Virus record (IMG/VR): IMGVR_UViG_3300044614_000743
Location: 1 to 34,006 of that record
From: a virus
Length of the DNA: 34,006 nucleotides
Direction: 5' to 3' (one strand)
In this document: one piece after another, positions 6,404 to 13,153 of the stretch
How positions within the stretch are numbered: position 1 is the stretch's first letter
Layout of the letters: every line of letters begins with the position of its first letter
Program-made: the position numbers and the translations under genes
The notes under the pieces: generated by a model
Told to the model about the DNA's origin: nothing
What the model saw: the letters and a program-made list of their open reading frames with translations, nothing else
Databases searched by the model: none

Positions 6404-6435
6404 CAAATATAAGGAATTAATTTGACAATTCCAAA
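6404..6435 (-). promoter_or_regulatory. Bacteroidota-type promoter
   Basis: Minus strand: TTTG (6435-6432), 20-base spacer, TATATTTG (6411-6404). This matches the known Bacteroidota consensus TTTG / TAnnTTTG with a spacer of about 17-23. It lies just past the stop of the 6449 gene and points at the small RNA. Confidence 0.65.
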
Positions 6436-6448
6436 CTTTTTTATATAA

Positions 6449-6865
6449 CTAATGTGGAATAGGTGTCATTCTGATAAAGTGTGTGTCCATAATTCTAATC
6501 ATATCTGTCCTGAAATTCAATGAGTTAGCAATCTCATTAACCTTATCCCAATAAGATAAAAATATTTTATCCTCTGTTTCAAAATAATCTTTAACCTTTC
6601 TTTTTGAGTAGCTTATTGTGGTATGGTCTGCATAGCCAACTAAAGGGCCAAGTACATCTTGCGGAATGTTAGTATAAAGTAACAGATAGTAAGATAAAGC
6701 CATCCTTAAACAACTTAAATCAACTTTAATCTTTTGATCGTTTATAACCATTTTAGTTAATCTTACTGGTCTTTTTTCTCTTTTGTTGTATAAACCTTTT
6801 GATTCGATTTGGTAAAACAGACATACTTTATCTATTAGTTGCTGAGATTGTTCTACTGTGTTCAT
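6449..6865 (-). CDS. DnaA domain IV-like replication protein
   Basis: 138 residues. Positions about 55-95 (LRMALSYYLLLYTNIPQDVL, then GPLVGYADHTTISYSKRKV) resemble DnaA domain IV, including the DHTT signature of the helix that reads DnaA boxes. The AAA+ domain is absent, so this is a stand-alone DNA-binding domain with short flanks. Phages of this phylum often encode such proteins near their replication genes, and it may bind the phage origin or compete with host DnaA. It is the last gene of the 9405-to-6449 operon and overlaps the upstream gene by 4 nt. Confidence 0.75.
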   Translation of the reverse strand: MNTVEQSQQLIDKVCLFYQIESKGLYNKREKRPVRLTKMVINDQKIKVDLSCLRMALSYYLLLYTNIPQDVLGPLVGYADHTTISYSKRKVKDYFETEDKIFLSYWDKVNEIANSLNFRTDMIRIMDTHFIRMTPIPH

Positions 6866-7056
6866 TGACTTAATTTATATGCTGCAAATGTTTTATCGTT
6901 GATTGTTACATAGTCAGTCCAAATAGTATGACCATCTTTTCTTAAATCAGCTATCCTGGCTGCTAATCGTAAACAACCAAACATTTGTAATGCTTCTAAA
7001 GCTGTAAGTCTATTACCTAATTTAAGGTATTCGTAAATTTGCTGTGCTTGTGTCAT
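6862..7056 (-). CDS. Small winged-helix (HTH) protein
   Basis: 64 residues: QQIYEYLKLGNRLTALEALQ followed by MFGCLRLAARIADLRKDGH, then a short beta wing (IWTDYVTIN) and AAYKL. This is the compact winged-helix phage protein in which a helix 'tALeAl..fGc.RLaaRI.dLr..Gh' reads DNA. Likely a DNA-binding accessory of replication or a regulator; its target is unknown. It overlaps both neighbours by 4 nt (ATGA), so translation is probably coupled. Confidence 0.75.
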   Translation of the reverse strand: MTQAQQIYEYLKLGNRLTALEALQMFGCLRLAARIADLRKDGHTIWTDYVTINDKTFAAYKLSQ

Positions 7057-7274
7057 CTTTCATTTTTTAGTGGTGAATAGAGGTGGGTAAACTTTTCAAA
7101 TGAATAGTCAAAGCCGTGTCTTTCTAACTTATCGCATACCCATTGAAAGTCATCCTCAAAATGGTGTATGGCGTGCTGTGGGAAAAGAGTAGTCCTAATA
7201 ATAGGATCTTTCTTCGAGACAATCCCTATAAATTGATTGCCCCATTTAAAACGGTAAGTGGTTATCAGTTCCAT
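7053..7274 (-). CDS. Hypothetical protein
   Basis: 73 residues with many aromatic residues and His (FPQHAIHHFEDDFQWVCDKL). No family recognised. Its start lies 29 bases inside the NinG gene and its stop overlaps the next ATG, so it is embedded in the replication and recombination operon. Confidence 0.6.
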   Translation of the reverse strand: MELITTYRFKWGNQFIGIVSKKDPIIRTTLFPQHAIHHFEDDFQWVCDKLERHGFDYSFEKFTHLYSPLKNER

Positions 7275-7662
7275 TAATTTTAGAATTTAATGTGTAAGTT
7301 TTTACAATATGGTTTAGTGTCGTTCTATCCCATTTGCAAACATCATTTCTCATTCTTTCTAATATTTCAACCTTCTTTATGCCAATCTTTTTAATTAGAT
7401 TTTTTCTATAACCAATTAAATGAAATTCATCAAAGCCATTGCATCTTATACATTCTCCGTTAACATTATTTTCATTAAACCTTAGAGCAGAGCCTCCCTT
7501 CACTGGTACATAGTGTCCTGCGTTCATTTGTTCTACAGGTAAAGTCCTAAAACATGAAATGCACGTAAAGTAACCATCTTTAGAGTCTCTATGTCGTATC
7601 CAAGCATTGAATACCTTTTGGGCTTTGGCTATGAGTTTCGGAAGGGTAAGGCTCTTACTCAT
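7246..7662 (-). CDS. ninG: NinG-like recombination protein (HNH-type)
   Basis: 138 residues matching the lambda NinG (Rap) family, which acts on recombination junctions. The metal-binding FTCISC pair is followed by NAGHYVPVKGGSALRFNENN and by GECIRCNGFDEFHLIGYRKN. Lambda NinG is longer; this is the shorter form common in Bacteroidota phages. The C-terminus is HLPF, similar to the DLPF end of the protein encoded at 7996-8256. It overlaps the upstream gene by 4 nt and sits with a putative annealing protein, which fits a phage recombination module. Confidence 0.85.
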   Translation of the reverse strand: MSKSLTLPKLIAKAQKVFNAWIRHRDSKDGYFTCISCFRTLPVEQMNAGHYVPVKGGSALRFNENNVNGECIRCNGFDEFHLIGYRKNLIKKIGIKKVEILERMRNDVCKWDRTTLNHIVKTYTLNSKINGTDNHLPF

Positions 7663-8030
7663 AAGTTAAGTTCTGCTTTTTTATAAGATATAATAGTCCT
7701 AATTCCGTCTAATTGGTGCGTAGCTGCTGCGTTGATTCTATCGGCCCAGTTAACTAAATAATTGATATTCTTAGCACCACTACCTACAAACTTATTAACT
7801 AAACTAGGAGACAATTTTTTGTCCAACTCTTGCTCCATAGCTTCTATAAGTCCAGTGTTAATAATATCATCTTGTATATATTTAGCCCTAGCCAATATCT
7901 GACCTGATTTGGCAACTAAGATGTTTAAATACTCAATCCTATCTATTAACTCCTGTGGTTCAAGTCCAGCAGGGGTTTCTAGGAAAGTTTGCATCTTAGA
8001 AAGGGAGGTCTCCAATTCCGTTATCGTCAT
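7659..8030 (-). CDS. Hypothetical helical protein of the recombination operon
   Basis: 123 residues, almost entirely helical, with heptad-like patterns (TELETSLSKMQTFLETPAGL; RIEYLNILVAKSGQILARAK). No motif recognised. Between the SSB-tip protein and NinG, with ATGA coupling to NinG, it probably takes part in DNA metabolism, but this is inferred from position only. Confidence 0.65.
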   Translation of the reverse strand: MTITELETSLSKMQTFLETPAGLEPQELIDRIEYLNILVAKSGQILARAKYIQDDIINTGLIEAMEQELDKKLSPSLVNKFVGSGAKNINYLVNWADRINAAATHQLDGIRTIISYKKAELNL

Positions 8031-8256
8031 TTTTAGGTTTATAAGTGTCTACAATAGTATTCCATCCTTTACCATCTTTTCTTTCAGTAATGGCTAGCTT
8101 TAGCTGCTTCTGATCTTTGTAGTCAGTCATTGCTTCAGGATTAGCTTTAAGCCATTCAAATAACTCTTTTGGGTTAATAATCAATTGACCTTTTACAAAA
8201 GAGGGCGCTCCATCTTTAGGTGGGAATACGCGGACACCTTGTGGGAATTTTGTCAT
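7996..8256 (-). CDS. Small protein with SSB-like C-terminal tip (DLPF)
   Basis: 86 residues. The core (GVRVFPPKDGAPSFVKGQLI followed by INPKELFEWLK and LKLAITERKDGKGW) resembles small phage proteins that often lie next to annealing proteins. The end, DDNGIGDLPF, is like the acidic tip of bacterial SSB (DDDIPF), which recruits replication and repair enzymes. It may be a minimal ssDNA-binding protein or a protein that mimics the SSB tip. An OB fold cannot be confirmed by eye. It overlaps the 8030 gene by 35 bases and is separated by one base from the upstream gene. Confidence 0.65.
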   Translation of the reverse strand: MTKFPQGVRVFPPKDGAPSFVKGQLIINPKELFEWLKANPEAMTDYKDQKQLKLAITERKDGKGWNTIVDTYKPKNDDNGIGDLPF

Positions 8257-8257
8257 T

Positions 8258-8731
8258 TTACTTTAAATTTACTGTTATGGTTGTAGTTGATGTTTTATTG
8301 GGGGGATATAAAGTGATAACTTCATCTTCTAGTAAAGTTTCTACTCCTGTAGTTGGTATAGCCTTTAAATACTTTTCTCTTGCTTTGACTTCATCTTCTA
8401 AAACCGTAAGCTGAGCCTTAAGCTTATTATACACAGGATCATTACAAACTGAATAGTCATACTTTACGCCCATCTCTTTAACCTCAAACTTTGCATTGTA
8501 ATGGTCAAATGTCTTACCATACTTTGCAGCTTCATCTAAAGTCATTGATTTATACTCTGCATCACCTGTGATATTTTTAATAATATCCTCCATACACTTA
8601 ACCTGGTAATGTACCTTTAAAGGATCTGATAGTCCGTCTTTTATCCCTTTTATGACACTTTGAGCAAAATCTTGCCTTTCAGCTTTTGTAGTCTCAAATA
8701 GACTTAAATCGGTGGTGGTGATTAGGTTCAT
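8258..8731 (-). CDS. Hypothetical coiled-coil protein beside the recombinase
   Basis: 157 residues, with a helical middle (DPVYNKLKAQLTVLEDEVKA) and a Thr-rich basic C-terminus (NKTSTTTITV). I recall proteins like this next to annealing-protein genes in Bacteroidota phages; their function is unknown to me. The ATG overlaps the stop of the 9405 gene (ATGA), so it is co-translated. It could be a partner of the recombinase. Confidence 0.65.
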   Translation of the reverse strand: MNLITTTDLSLFETTKAERQDFAQSVIKGIKDGLSDPLKVHYQVKCMEDIIKNITGDAEYKSMTLDEAAKYGKTFDHYNAKFEVKEMGVKYDYSVCNDPVYNKLKAQLTVLEDEVKAREKYLKAIPTTGVETLLEDEVITLYPPNKTSTTTITVNLK

Positions 8732-9405
8732 TTTATAGTCTTTTTAATGTGTTTAGAAATATCTTTTTGTGATGGATTAGGAATGTGGTCGAGTGTTTTT
8801 TGCACTGATTCTAATCTAAACTGAATTGCTTGATATCTTTTATAATCAACACAGGTTTCAATAGTAGTTAAAGCAATTTCTTTGTCAGCATCATCTAAGG
8901 TTGAATTAAATACTAAATCTCTTAGTATCTTTCTCTCATCCTCTGTGGGGCCATCAGGTTCTCTATTAAAATCCATTTCCTCGGCAGGGGTTGCAGAAAA
9001 TCCTGATGCACGCATTAGCCATCCTAAAATGTTTCTAAATGCTTTACCTGTAGCCCTTGTCTGAGCCATTGAGCATATAGCATATTCATCCCACATTCTT
9101 TTGTTTCCTTCTTTGTTAGAACAAATTGCTATACCCTTGCTGATTATCGAACCATCAACAATCTTAATGATGTTCACGGTAGCTAAATACTTAATCTCGC
9201 CATCTGTGCTTACATTCTCTACAGATTGAATAACGGGTACAAGGCCAAGCTGTGAGCCTGCAAATTGCCATGACTCCACTAACGGGTATTCCTTGCCTTT
9301 GATGTTTACGGTCAACCTTTGCTCTTTTACGAACCGTTGCAATTCGGCAGCAAGCTGCAATGTTTGTGCAGGCTTACTTAAATCGTACTGGATTAATTCT
9401 GACAT
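8728..9405 (-). CDS. Putative ssDNA-annealing recombinase (Erf/Rad52-like)
   Basis: 225 residues from the ATG at 9405; a longer frame from a TTG at 9444 is less likely because the MSELIQYDLSKP start is protein-like. The hallmark is the block WDEYAICSMAQTRATGKAFR followed by NILGWLMRASGFSATPAEEM, similar to the central region of phage annealing proteins of the Erf/Sak type, where 'sMAQTRA..KAfRn' is conserved. It is first in an operon with a DLPF-tipped protein and NinG, the usual surroundings of a phage recombinase. The exact family is uncertain. Confidence 0.65.
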   Translation of the reverse strand: MSELIQYDLSKPAQTLQLAAELQRFVKEQRLTVNIKGKEYPLVESWQFAGSQLGLVPVIQSVENVSTDGEIKYLATVNIIKIVDGSIISKGIAICSNKEGNKRMWDEYAICSMAQTRATGKAFRNILGWLMRASGFSATPAEEMDFNREPDGPTEDERKILRDLVFNSTLDDADKEIALTTIETCVDYKRYQAIQFRLESVQKTLDHIPNPSQKDISKHIKKTIK

Positions 9406-9508
9406 TTTGTGGTGTTTAATAAAGAATAAATGTATTTGATCCAATCATTAAAATTATCAATAGGTTTTTCGGGATAAATCGTGCGCATATATTTAATTTA
9501 AGTGTTTT

Positions 9509-9538
9509 AAAAAGGCCCCCGAGTAGAAACCCAGGGGG
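9509..9538 (-). terminator. Intrinsic terminator after the 9825-9565 gene
   Basis: On the minus strand CCCCC (9538-9534) pairs with GGGGG (9520-9516) across a 13-base loop and is followed by CC and TTTTT. It lies 27 bases past the stop at 9565 and would separate that gene from the recombination operon, or attenuate read-through into it. Confidence 0.65.
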
Positions 9539-9564
9539 TATTAACCAAATGCTTATGAGAAAAA

Positions 9565-9825
9565 CTATTTAAATTCGGTTGGTAAATTAAAATTCTGTCT
9601 GATTATTTTCTTTGATTCGTTATAAGCATAATCTGCACCTGCTTGAAATAATAGGAAAGCAGCTATGTTCATAAAATCAGGATTGATATCAAAAGATATC
9701 TCGCATCCTTTATCTGTTTCTTTTACCTCTACAGGCACATTTAGTGTTTTACTAATGTGGGAGGCTTTTTCTGCATCTGAAAAGAAGGTTACTTTCATTG
9801 TTAAATCGTTTAGGTTATTAATCAT
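9565..9825 (-). CDS. Hypothetical protein, divergent from the sugar cassette
   Basis: 86 residues from ATG 9825 (a GTG two codons upstream is less likely). It is alpha/beta in character: MKVTFFSDAEKASHISKTL, then PVEVKETDKGCEISFDI and a hydrophobic helix (MNIAAFLLFQAGADYAY). No family recognised. It is a single-gene unit between a TATATTTG box 8 bases upstream and a strong terminator downstream, so it is likely transcribed early and alone. It could be a small regulator, without direct support. Confidence 0.65.
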   Translation of the reverse strand: MINNLNDLTMKVTFFSDAEKASHISKTLNVPVEVKETDKGCEISFDINPDFMNIAAFLLFQAGADYAYNESKKIIRQNFNLPTEFK

Positions 9826-9833
9826 TGACACAG

Positions 9834-9841
9834 CAAATATA
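9834..9841 (-). promoter_or_regulatory. TATATTTG -7 box for the leftward gene
   Basis: Minus strand TATATTTG fits TAnnTTTG and ends 8 bases before the ATG at 9825, implying a very short or absent leader. A TTTG lies only 11 bases upstream (9856-9853), closer than the usual spacer, so the upstream element is imperfect. Confidence 0.5.
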
Positions 9842-9889
9842 ATACTTATTCACAAATAAAAAAATATTTTTTATAATTATTTTTATGCA

Positions 9890-9897
9890 TATATTTG
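9890..9897 (+). promoter_or_regulatory. TATATTTG -7 box for the rightward operon
   Basis: TATATTTG ends 4 bases before the ATG at 9902. Transcription should begin at about that ATG, giving a leaderless message. No upstream TTTG was found; the region upstream is a T/A run. Confidence 0.5.
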
Positions 9898-9901
9898 CAT
9901 C

Positions 9902-10111
9902 ATGGAAAAACTTAAACCAGGTAGGAAGCCACTTCCTGCCGAACAGAAGCGACATTTAGTGGCAGCCTTTCTTACAAAACAACAGAAAGAATTGATTATC
10001 AGTGCTTATGGAAGCCTAAGCAATGCGGTTAGAATGGAAATTCTTACAAAACTCATGCAAAATGGACATAGTAATAGCACTGGGGACGGGCAGCCGATGG
10101 ATGGACAATGA
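9902..10111 (+). CDS. Small basic putative DNA-binding protein
   Basis: 69 residues. KLKPGRKPLPAEQKRHLVAA followed by FLTKQQKELIISAYGSLSNA resembles small phage proteins with an AT-hook-like GRKP start and a ribbon-helix-helix-like body (a beta strand, then two helices). It is the first gene of the rightward operon, directly behind its own promoter, and may regulate the divergent promoters. Its last 50 bases overlap the next gene. The RHH call is tentative. Confidence 0.6.
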   Translation: MEKLKPGRKPLPAEQKRHLVAAFLTKQQKELIISAYGSLSNAVRMEILTKLMQNGHSNSTGDGQPMDGQ

Positions 10112-10751
10112 GCTGAAATATGCTCTCAGGTCAATAGAGGCTTATTTAGAGGGGTTTGACGGAAAGGTAGTCTTAGTAGGTGAGAAGCCTAAATGGATCA
10201 CTAATGTCCACTATATTCCTTTAGAGGACGTTCCGGGTAGAAAAAACTTTAGCATATTCCAAAAGATACTTACAGGATCTGATCACACCGATTCTGATGA
10301 CTTTATATTTTGGAATGACGACCATTTCTTGCTGAAGCCATTACACGTTAAAGACTTTAAATTTTGGTACGATAGTGACTGTCATTATTATGCTCATAAA
10401 TCTACTGGGCTTTATAAAAAAGCTATAACTAACACTAATAATTTGCCAGGCAAGAATAATTACTATACTGATATTCACACGCCTATTATTTACAACAAAC
10501 ACAGATTTGCTAAACTGATGCAGTTGCCCTGGAACCAAGAGTTTGTAATTAAATCAGCCTATACTAAAAATGAGGATGGTCCATTTGAAAGAATGGAGGA
10601 CTTAAAAGTTAATAGGCTATATCATTTGCACGAATGGATTGGTAGAGTGCATAACAAACTATTCCTATCGATTGGTTCTTATGCAGTAGATAATCAATTT
10701 AAAGTCTTTATTGATCAACTTTATCCAAATAAATCACGTTGGGAAAAATGA
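10062..10751 (+). CDS. Stealth-like glycosyl- or sugar-phosphate transferase
   Basis: 229 residues from ATG 10062. The N-terminus (MDIVIALGTGSRWMDNELKY followed by ALRSIEAYL) and the block FIFWNDDHFLLKPL (about 81-94) match the shape of conserved regions 1 and 2 of Stealth proteins, which transfer hexose-1-phosphates in capsule synthesis; the paired Asp residues probably bind metal. The later Stealth regions are not evident, so this may be a shorter GT-A relative. It overlaps the next gene by 4 nt (ATGA) and heads a group of three transferases. A GTG/TTG-type extension upstream would run into the preceding gene. Confidence 0.7.
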   Translation: MDIVIALGTGSRWMDNELKYALRSIEAYLEGFDGKVVLVGEKPKWITNVHYIPLEDVPGRKNFSIFQKILTGSDHTDSDDFIFWNDDHFLLKPLHVKDFKFWYDSDCHYYAHKSTGLYKKAITNTNNLPGKNNYYTDIHTPIIYNKHRFAKLMQLPWNQEFVIKSAYTKNEDGPFERMEDLKVNRLYHLHEWIGRVHNKLFLSIGSYAVDNQFKVFIDQLYPNKSRWEK

Positions 10752-11719
10752 GAATATTTATCCAAAGTCCAAACATTAATTCACCTCACGGTGGAATAAG
10801 AGTTATTAATGAATGGGCAAATAGATTGCAAGATTTAGGGCATAGAGTTGTTTTATACAATCAAGCTGGTGCATTAAGATGCACTTTGCAAGAGATAAAA
10901 TGTAAGATTGTAAACACTACTAACCTAATAAACAGATCAGATGTATTGATAGTAACAAGTCCTCACGGTGCTTTTCTTTTAGATAAAGATGTACCTAAGA
11001 AGTTTGTATTCCTACAAATGTTAGAGCATCTTTTCAATCCAACCAATGCAAAGTTTTTCAATAATGCTATAGCCTTATATAAAACCCATCACCCAATTAT
11101 CTCAATCAGTCAATGGAATATAAGAGTATTACAACATCAATTCCATAGAACAGCACCTATTCATTATGTAGGCAATGGTATTAATTTAAATGACTTTCCA
11201 ATATCTTATAAGGCTAAAGATTATAAGACAATTTTATTAGAATCACCTGAGCCTACTAATTACACAAAAGACACAGAAAAAATTGCTATCCAAGTGGCTA
11301 AGATTTTAAAGGAAAGAGGTTACATTATAAAAGGTTTTGGGCTAAAAGAGCCTAAGGACAAGATATTTGATGAATTCGTATTAAAGCCTGACCTAAAAAC
11401 AATGAATAGACTTTATGAGGAGGCAACACTACTTATAAAAGCTACTAAATATGATGCAAGGTCCACAGCTCCTTTAGAAGCTGGCACAAAAGGAACAGTC
11501 ACAATAAGAGCTATTACAGAGGGTGATGATGACCTAAATGAAACTAACTCATTTAAAGTAGGTTATTCAGTAGATAAACTTTATGATGCCACAATGTTTG
11601 CTTTGTCAAATCAAAATGAGTTAAATAAAAGAGCAAATACTATCAGGTCCTATGTCCAAATATATACTTGGGATTATTGGATAAATAAAATAAATGAAAT
11701 ATTATGTCAAAAGTCTTAA
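10748..11719 (+). CDS. Glycosyltransferase, GT-B fold (GT4-like)
   Basis: 323 residues. The N-terminal MRIFIQSPNINSPHGGIRVI followed by NEWANRLQDLGHRVVLYN is the classical start of GT4 enzymes (donor-domain glycine pair in GGIR). The second half has a Rossmann-like region (KTILLESPEP; YIIKGFGLKEP) and the block APLEAGTKGTVTI, where GT4 enzymes carry their conserved acidic loop. The typical E-x7-E pair is not clear, so it may be a diverged member. It probably adds a sugar to a host glycan or a phage component. The ATG overlaps the upstream stop; the 3' end overlaps the next gene by 16 bases. Confidence 0.75.
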   Translation: MRIFIQSPNINSPHGGIRVINEWANRLQDLGHRVVLYNQAGALRCTLQEIKCKIVNTTNLINRSDVLIVTSPHGAFLLDKDVPKKFVFLQMLEHLFNPTNAKFFNNAIALYKTHHPIISISQWNIRVLQHQFHRTAPIHYVGNGINLNDFPISYKAKDYKTILLESPEPTNYTKDTEKIAIQVAKILKERGYIIKGFGLKEPKDKIFDEFVLKPDLKTMNRLYEEATLLIKATKYDARSTAPLEAGTKGTVTIRAITEGDDDLNETNSFKVGYSVDKLYDATMFALSNQNELNKRANTIRSYVQIYTWDYWINKINEILCQKS

Positions 11720-12336
11720 TTGTTCTTTTAGAATACTACGAGCCTGACTTTCAAGAGACTGTCAAATGTGTAGAAGCTACAGACTTGCCATTTGAGGTAG
11801 TAAGTAGAGATGGAGTAGGTAATATGTCAAGAGCCTACAATTCAATACTTATGGACCCCTTATGGAAAGCAGATTATTTATGGTTTGTGTCTAACATAAC
11901 CTTTGATCCTGAGTTACCACATAAGTTAGCTTATGAAATGGCCAAAGGGGAATGGGCGGCATTACACCCAGCAATGCCATCTTCTGACCATAAATTTCAA
12001 TGGCCAATAAAAGATTTTCAAGGCACAAAAGAAACACCATTTGTAGAGTGGACAGCTCCAATGGTTAATGCTGAGGTATTTAGCGACAACCCATTAGATG
12101 AAATGCTTGCTTATTATTATATGGACCTTGATTGGTGTCATAGGGTTAGAGAAAAAGGATATAAAGTAGGTGTCCATTATGGCACACAAATTGGCCACAC
12201 ATATTTAAGAAACAAAGAAGGGCATCCTATCGGTCAGCTAAGAAAGCAGCTAAGGAATTACTGGACCCCTATCAGTCAAAGGCACATGCTGCAAAAATGG
12301 GGTAAAGACTGGCAACAAAAACTTTGGCCTAAATAA
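11704..12336 (+). CDS. Glycosyltransferase-like protein, GT-A fold (GT2-like)
   Basis: 210 residues. MSKVLIVLLEYYEPDFQETV is followed by GNMSRAYNSIL, DYLWFVSNITFDPELP (a DxD-like position is replaced by VSN) and, near the C-terminus, DLDWCHRVREKGYKVGVHYG, which matches the conserved GT2 'DlDwc.R....GYk' segment. It acts with the two transferases before it, probably on the same glycan. The missing clear DxD makes metal dependence or activity uncertain. Confidence 0.7.
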   Translation: MSKVLIVLLEYYEPDFQETVKCVEATDLPFEVVSRDGVGNMSRAYNSILMDPLWKADYLWFVSNITFDPELPHKLAYEMAKGEWAALHPAMPSSDHKFQWPIKDFQGTKETPFVEWTAPMVNAEVFSDNPLDEMLAYYYMDLDWCHRVREKGYKVGVHYGTQIGHTYLRNKEGHPIGQLRKQLRNYWTPISQRHMLQKWGKDWQQKLWPK

Positions 12337-12343
12337 ATAAACC

Positions 12344-12562
12344 ATGAAGCAAACAGCAGTAGAATGGCTTATTGAGCAGCTTAAAAAAAATGAAAATATA
12401 AGATGGAGGGGTGCTCCTGTTTCAGAACTAACAGAACAAGCCAAGGCAATGGAGAAAGAGCAGATAATAGATGCTCATTTATCTGGATTGTTACGACCTC
12501 TTGAAATGGAAGCAACTAAACAAGCAGAACAATATTACATAGAAATCTATAAAAACAAATAA
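12344..12562 (+). CDS. Member of the five-copy small protein family (copy 3)
   Basis: 72 residues: start MKQTAVEWLIEQLKK, central ELTEQAKAMEKEQIIDA, end AEQYYIEIYKNK. It is the clearest match to the family consensus. It lies 8 bases after the last glycosyltransferase. The C-terminal KNK and stop are encoded by AAAAACAAATAA, a sequence that also forms part of the repeated start boxes downstream. Confidence 0.75.
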   Translation: MKQTAVEWLIEQLKKNENIRWRGAPVSELTEQAKAMEKEQIIDAHLSGLLRPLEMEATKQAEQYYIEIYKNK

Positions 12563-12597
12563 AACCTTATGGTGTATAGGTCAACCAAATAATTAAA

Positions 12598-12777
12598 GTG
12601 AAAACACAAACAAAAACAGTAGAAGAGATTACTAATGGGGCAGAATGCCCATTCCCAATCGGTGTAATTCCAAATAATATGGGAATCAATCTTGTCAGTG
12701 TAGATAGCATAACTTGGACTAGACAAGATGATGGTCAATTAGTAAACGTAACAATCAACTTTAAACCAACAAAATAA
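12598..12777 (+). CDS. Small hypothetical protein (GTG start)
   Basis: 59 residues from a GTG; no ATG is available before the in-frame stop at 12577. The sequence (ECPFPIGVIPNNMGINLVSV followed by DSITWTRQDDGQLVNVTINF) is beta-rich and coding-like, but no family is recognised. It sits between family copy 3 and a short coiled-coil gene in the same direction. Confidence 0.55.
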   Translation: MKTQTKTVEEITNGAECPFPIGVIPNNMGINLVSVDSITWTRQDDGQLVNVTINFKPTK

Positions 12778-12782
12778 ATAAA

Positions 12783-12926
12783 ATGGAAAAAGAAGTATTA
12801 ATCACAAAACTTGACGAGCAATTAGAGATTATTGCAGGCAGAATTTATGAATTAGAAATGGCTCTCGAAAAGGAAAGAAAAAAGTTTGTAGTAGTTCGTG
12901 AATGTCAAGATTATTTAAAAGCTTAA
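12783..12926 (+). CDS. 47-residue coiled-coil protein
   Basis: A short, highly charged helical protein (TKLDEQLEIIAGRIYELEMA followed by LEKERKKFVVV). The heptad pattern suggests a coiled coil. It starts 5 bases after the upstream stop. Function unknown; such micro-proteins are common in phage accessory stretches. Confidence 0.55.
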   Translation: MEKEVLITKLDEQLEIIAGRIYELEMALEKERKKFVVVRECQDYLKA

Positions 12927-12934
12927 TTCTAAAC

Positions 12935-12957
12935 GGGAAGCTGTGACAGAGCTTCCC
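12935..12957. repeat. Perfect 8-bp inverted repeat between two small genes
   Basis: GGGAAGCT, seven-base loop GTGACAG, AGCTTCCC. It starts 8 bases after the stop of the coiled-coil gene and ends 14 bases before the next ATG. There is no T-run, so it is more likely an RNA processing or stabilising hairpin or a weak terminator. Confidence 0.6.
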
Positions 12958-12971
12958 ATTAAACTTAAACT

Positions 12972-13133
12972 ATGAAAACATTAAAAGTTATTAAACTCAT
13001 TACAGATGTTGTACTTATACTTGTAATAATATTTACAGGTGTACAGTTATACGAGTATTTTGCTATTAAGAGTATAAATGATAGACACGAGAAATTTTTA
13101 AAGTCCCAACAGTTTCATAAAATAAATCCTTAA
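12972..13133 (+). CDS. 53-residue membrane protein
   Basis: One transmembrane helix (about residues 8-27, KLITDVVLILVIIFTGVQLY) followed by a basic tail (SINDRHEKFLKSQQF). No signal peptidase site is evident. It lies in the run of tiny genes between the glycosyltransferases and the methyltransferase. Function unknown. Confidence 0.55.
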   Translation: MKTLKVIKLITDVVLILVIIFTGVQLYEYFAIKSINDRHEKFLKSQQFHKINP

Positions 13134-13153
13134 TAAACATTAAAACATATAGT

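Noticed and set aside
11657-11664. TATATTTG box on the minus strand inside the GT4-like gene
   Set aside because: It lies within a coding region with no minus-strand gene downstream; it shows that this octamer also occurs by chance in AT-rich DNA.
12547-12738. Minus-strand ORF opposite the 12598 gene
   Set aside because: The plus-strand frame fits the direction and spacing of the operon; the minus frame is aromatic-rich and unlike any gene here.
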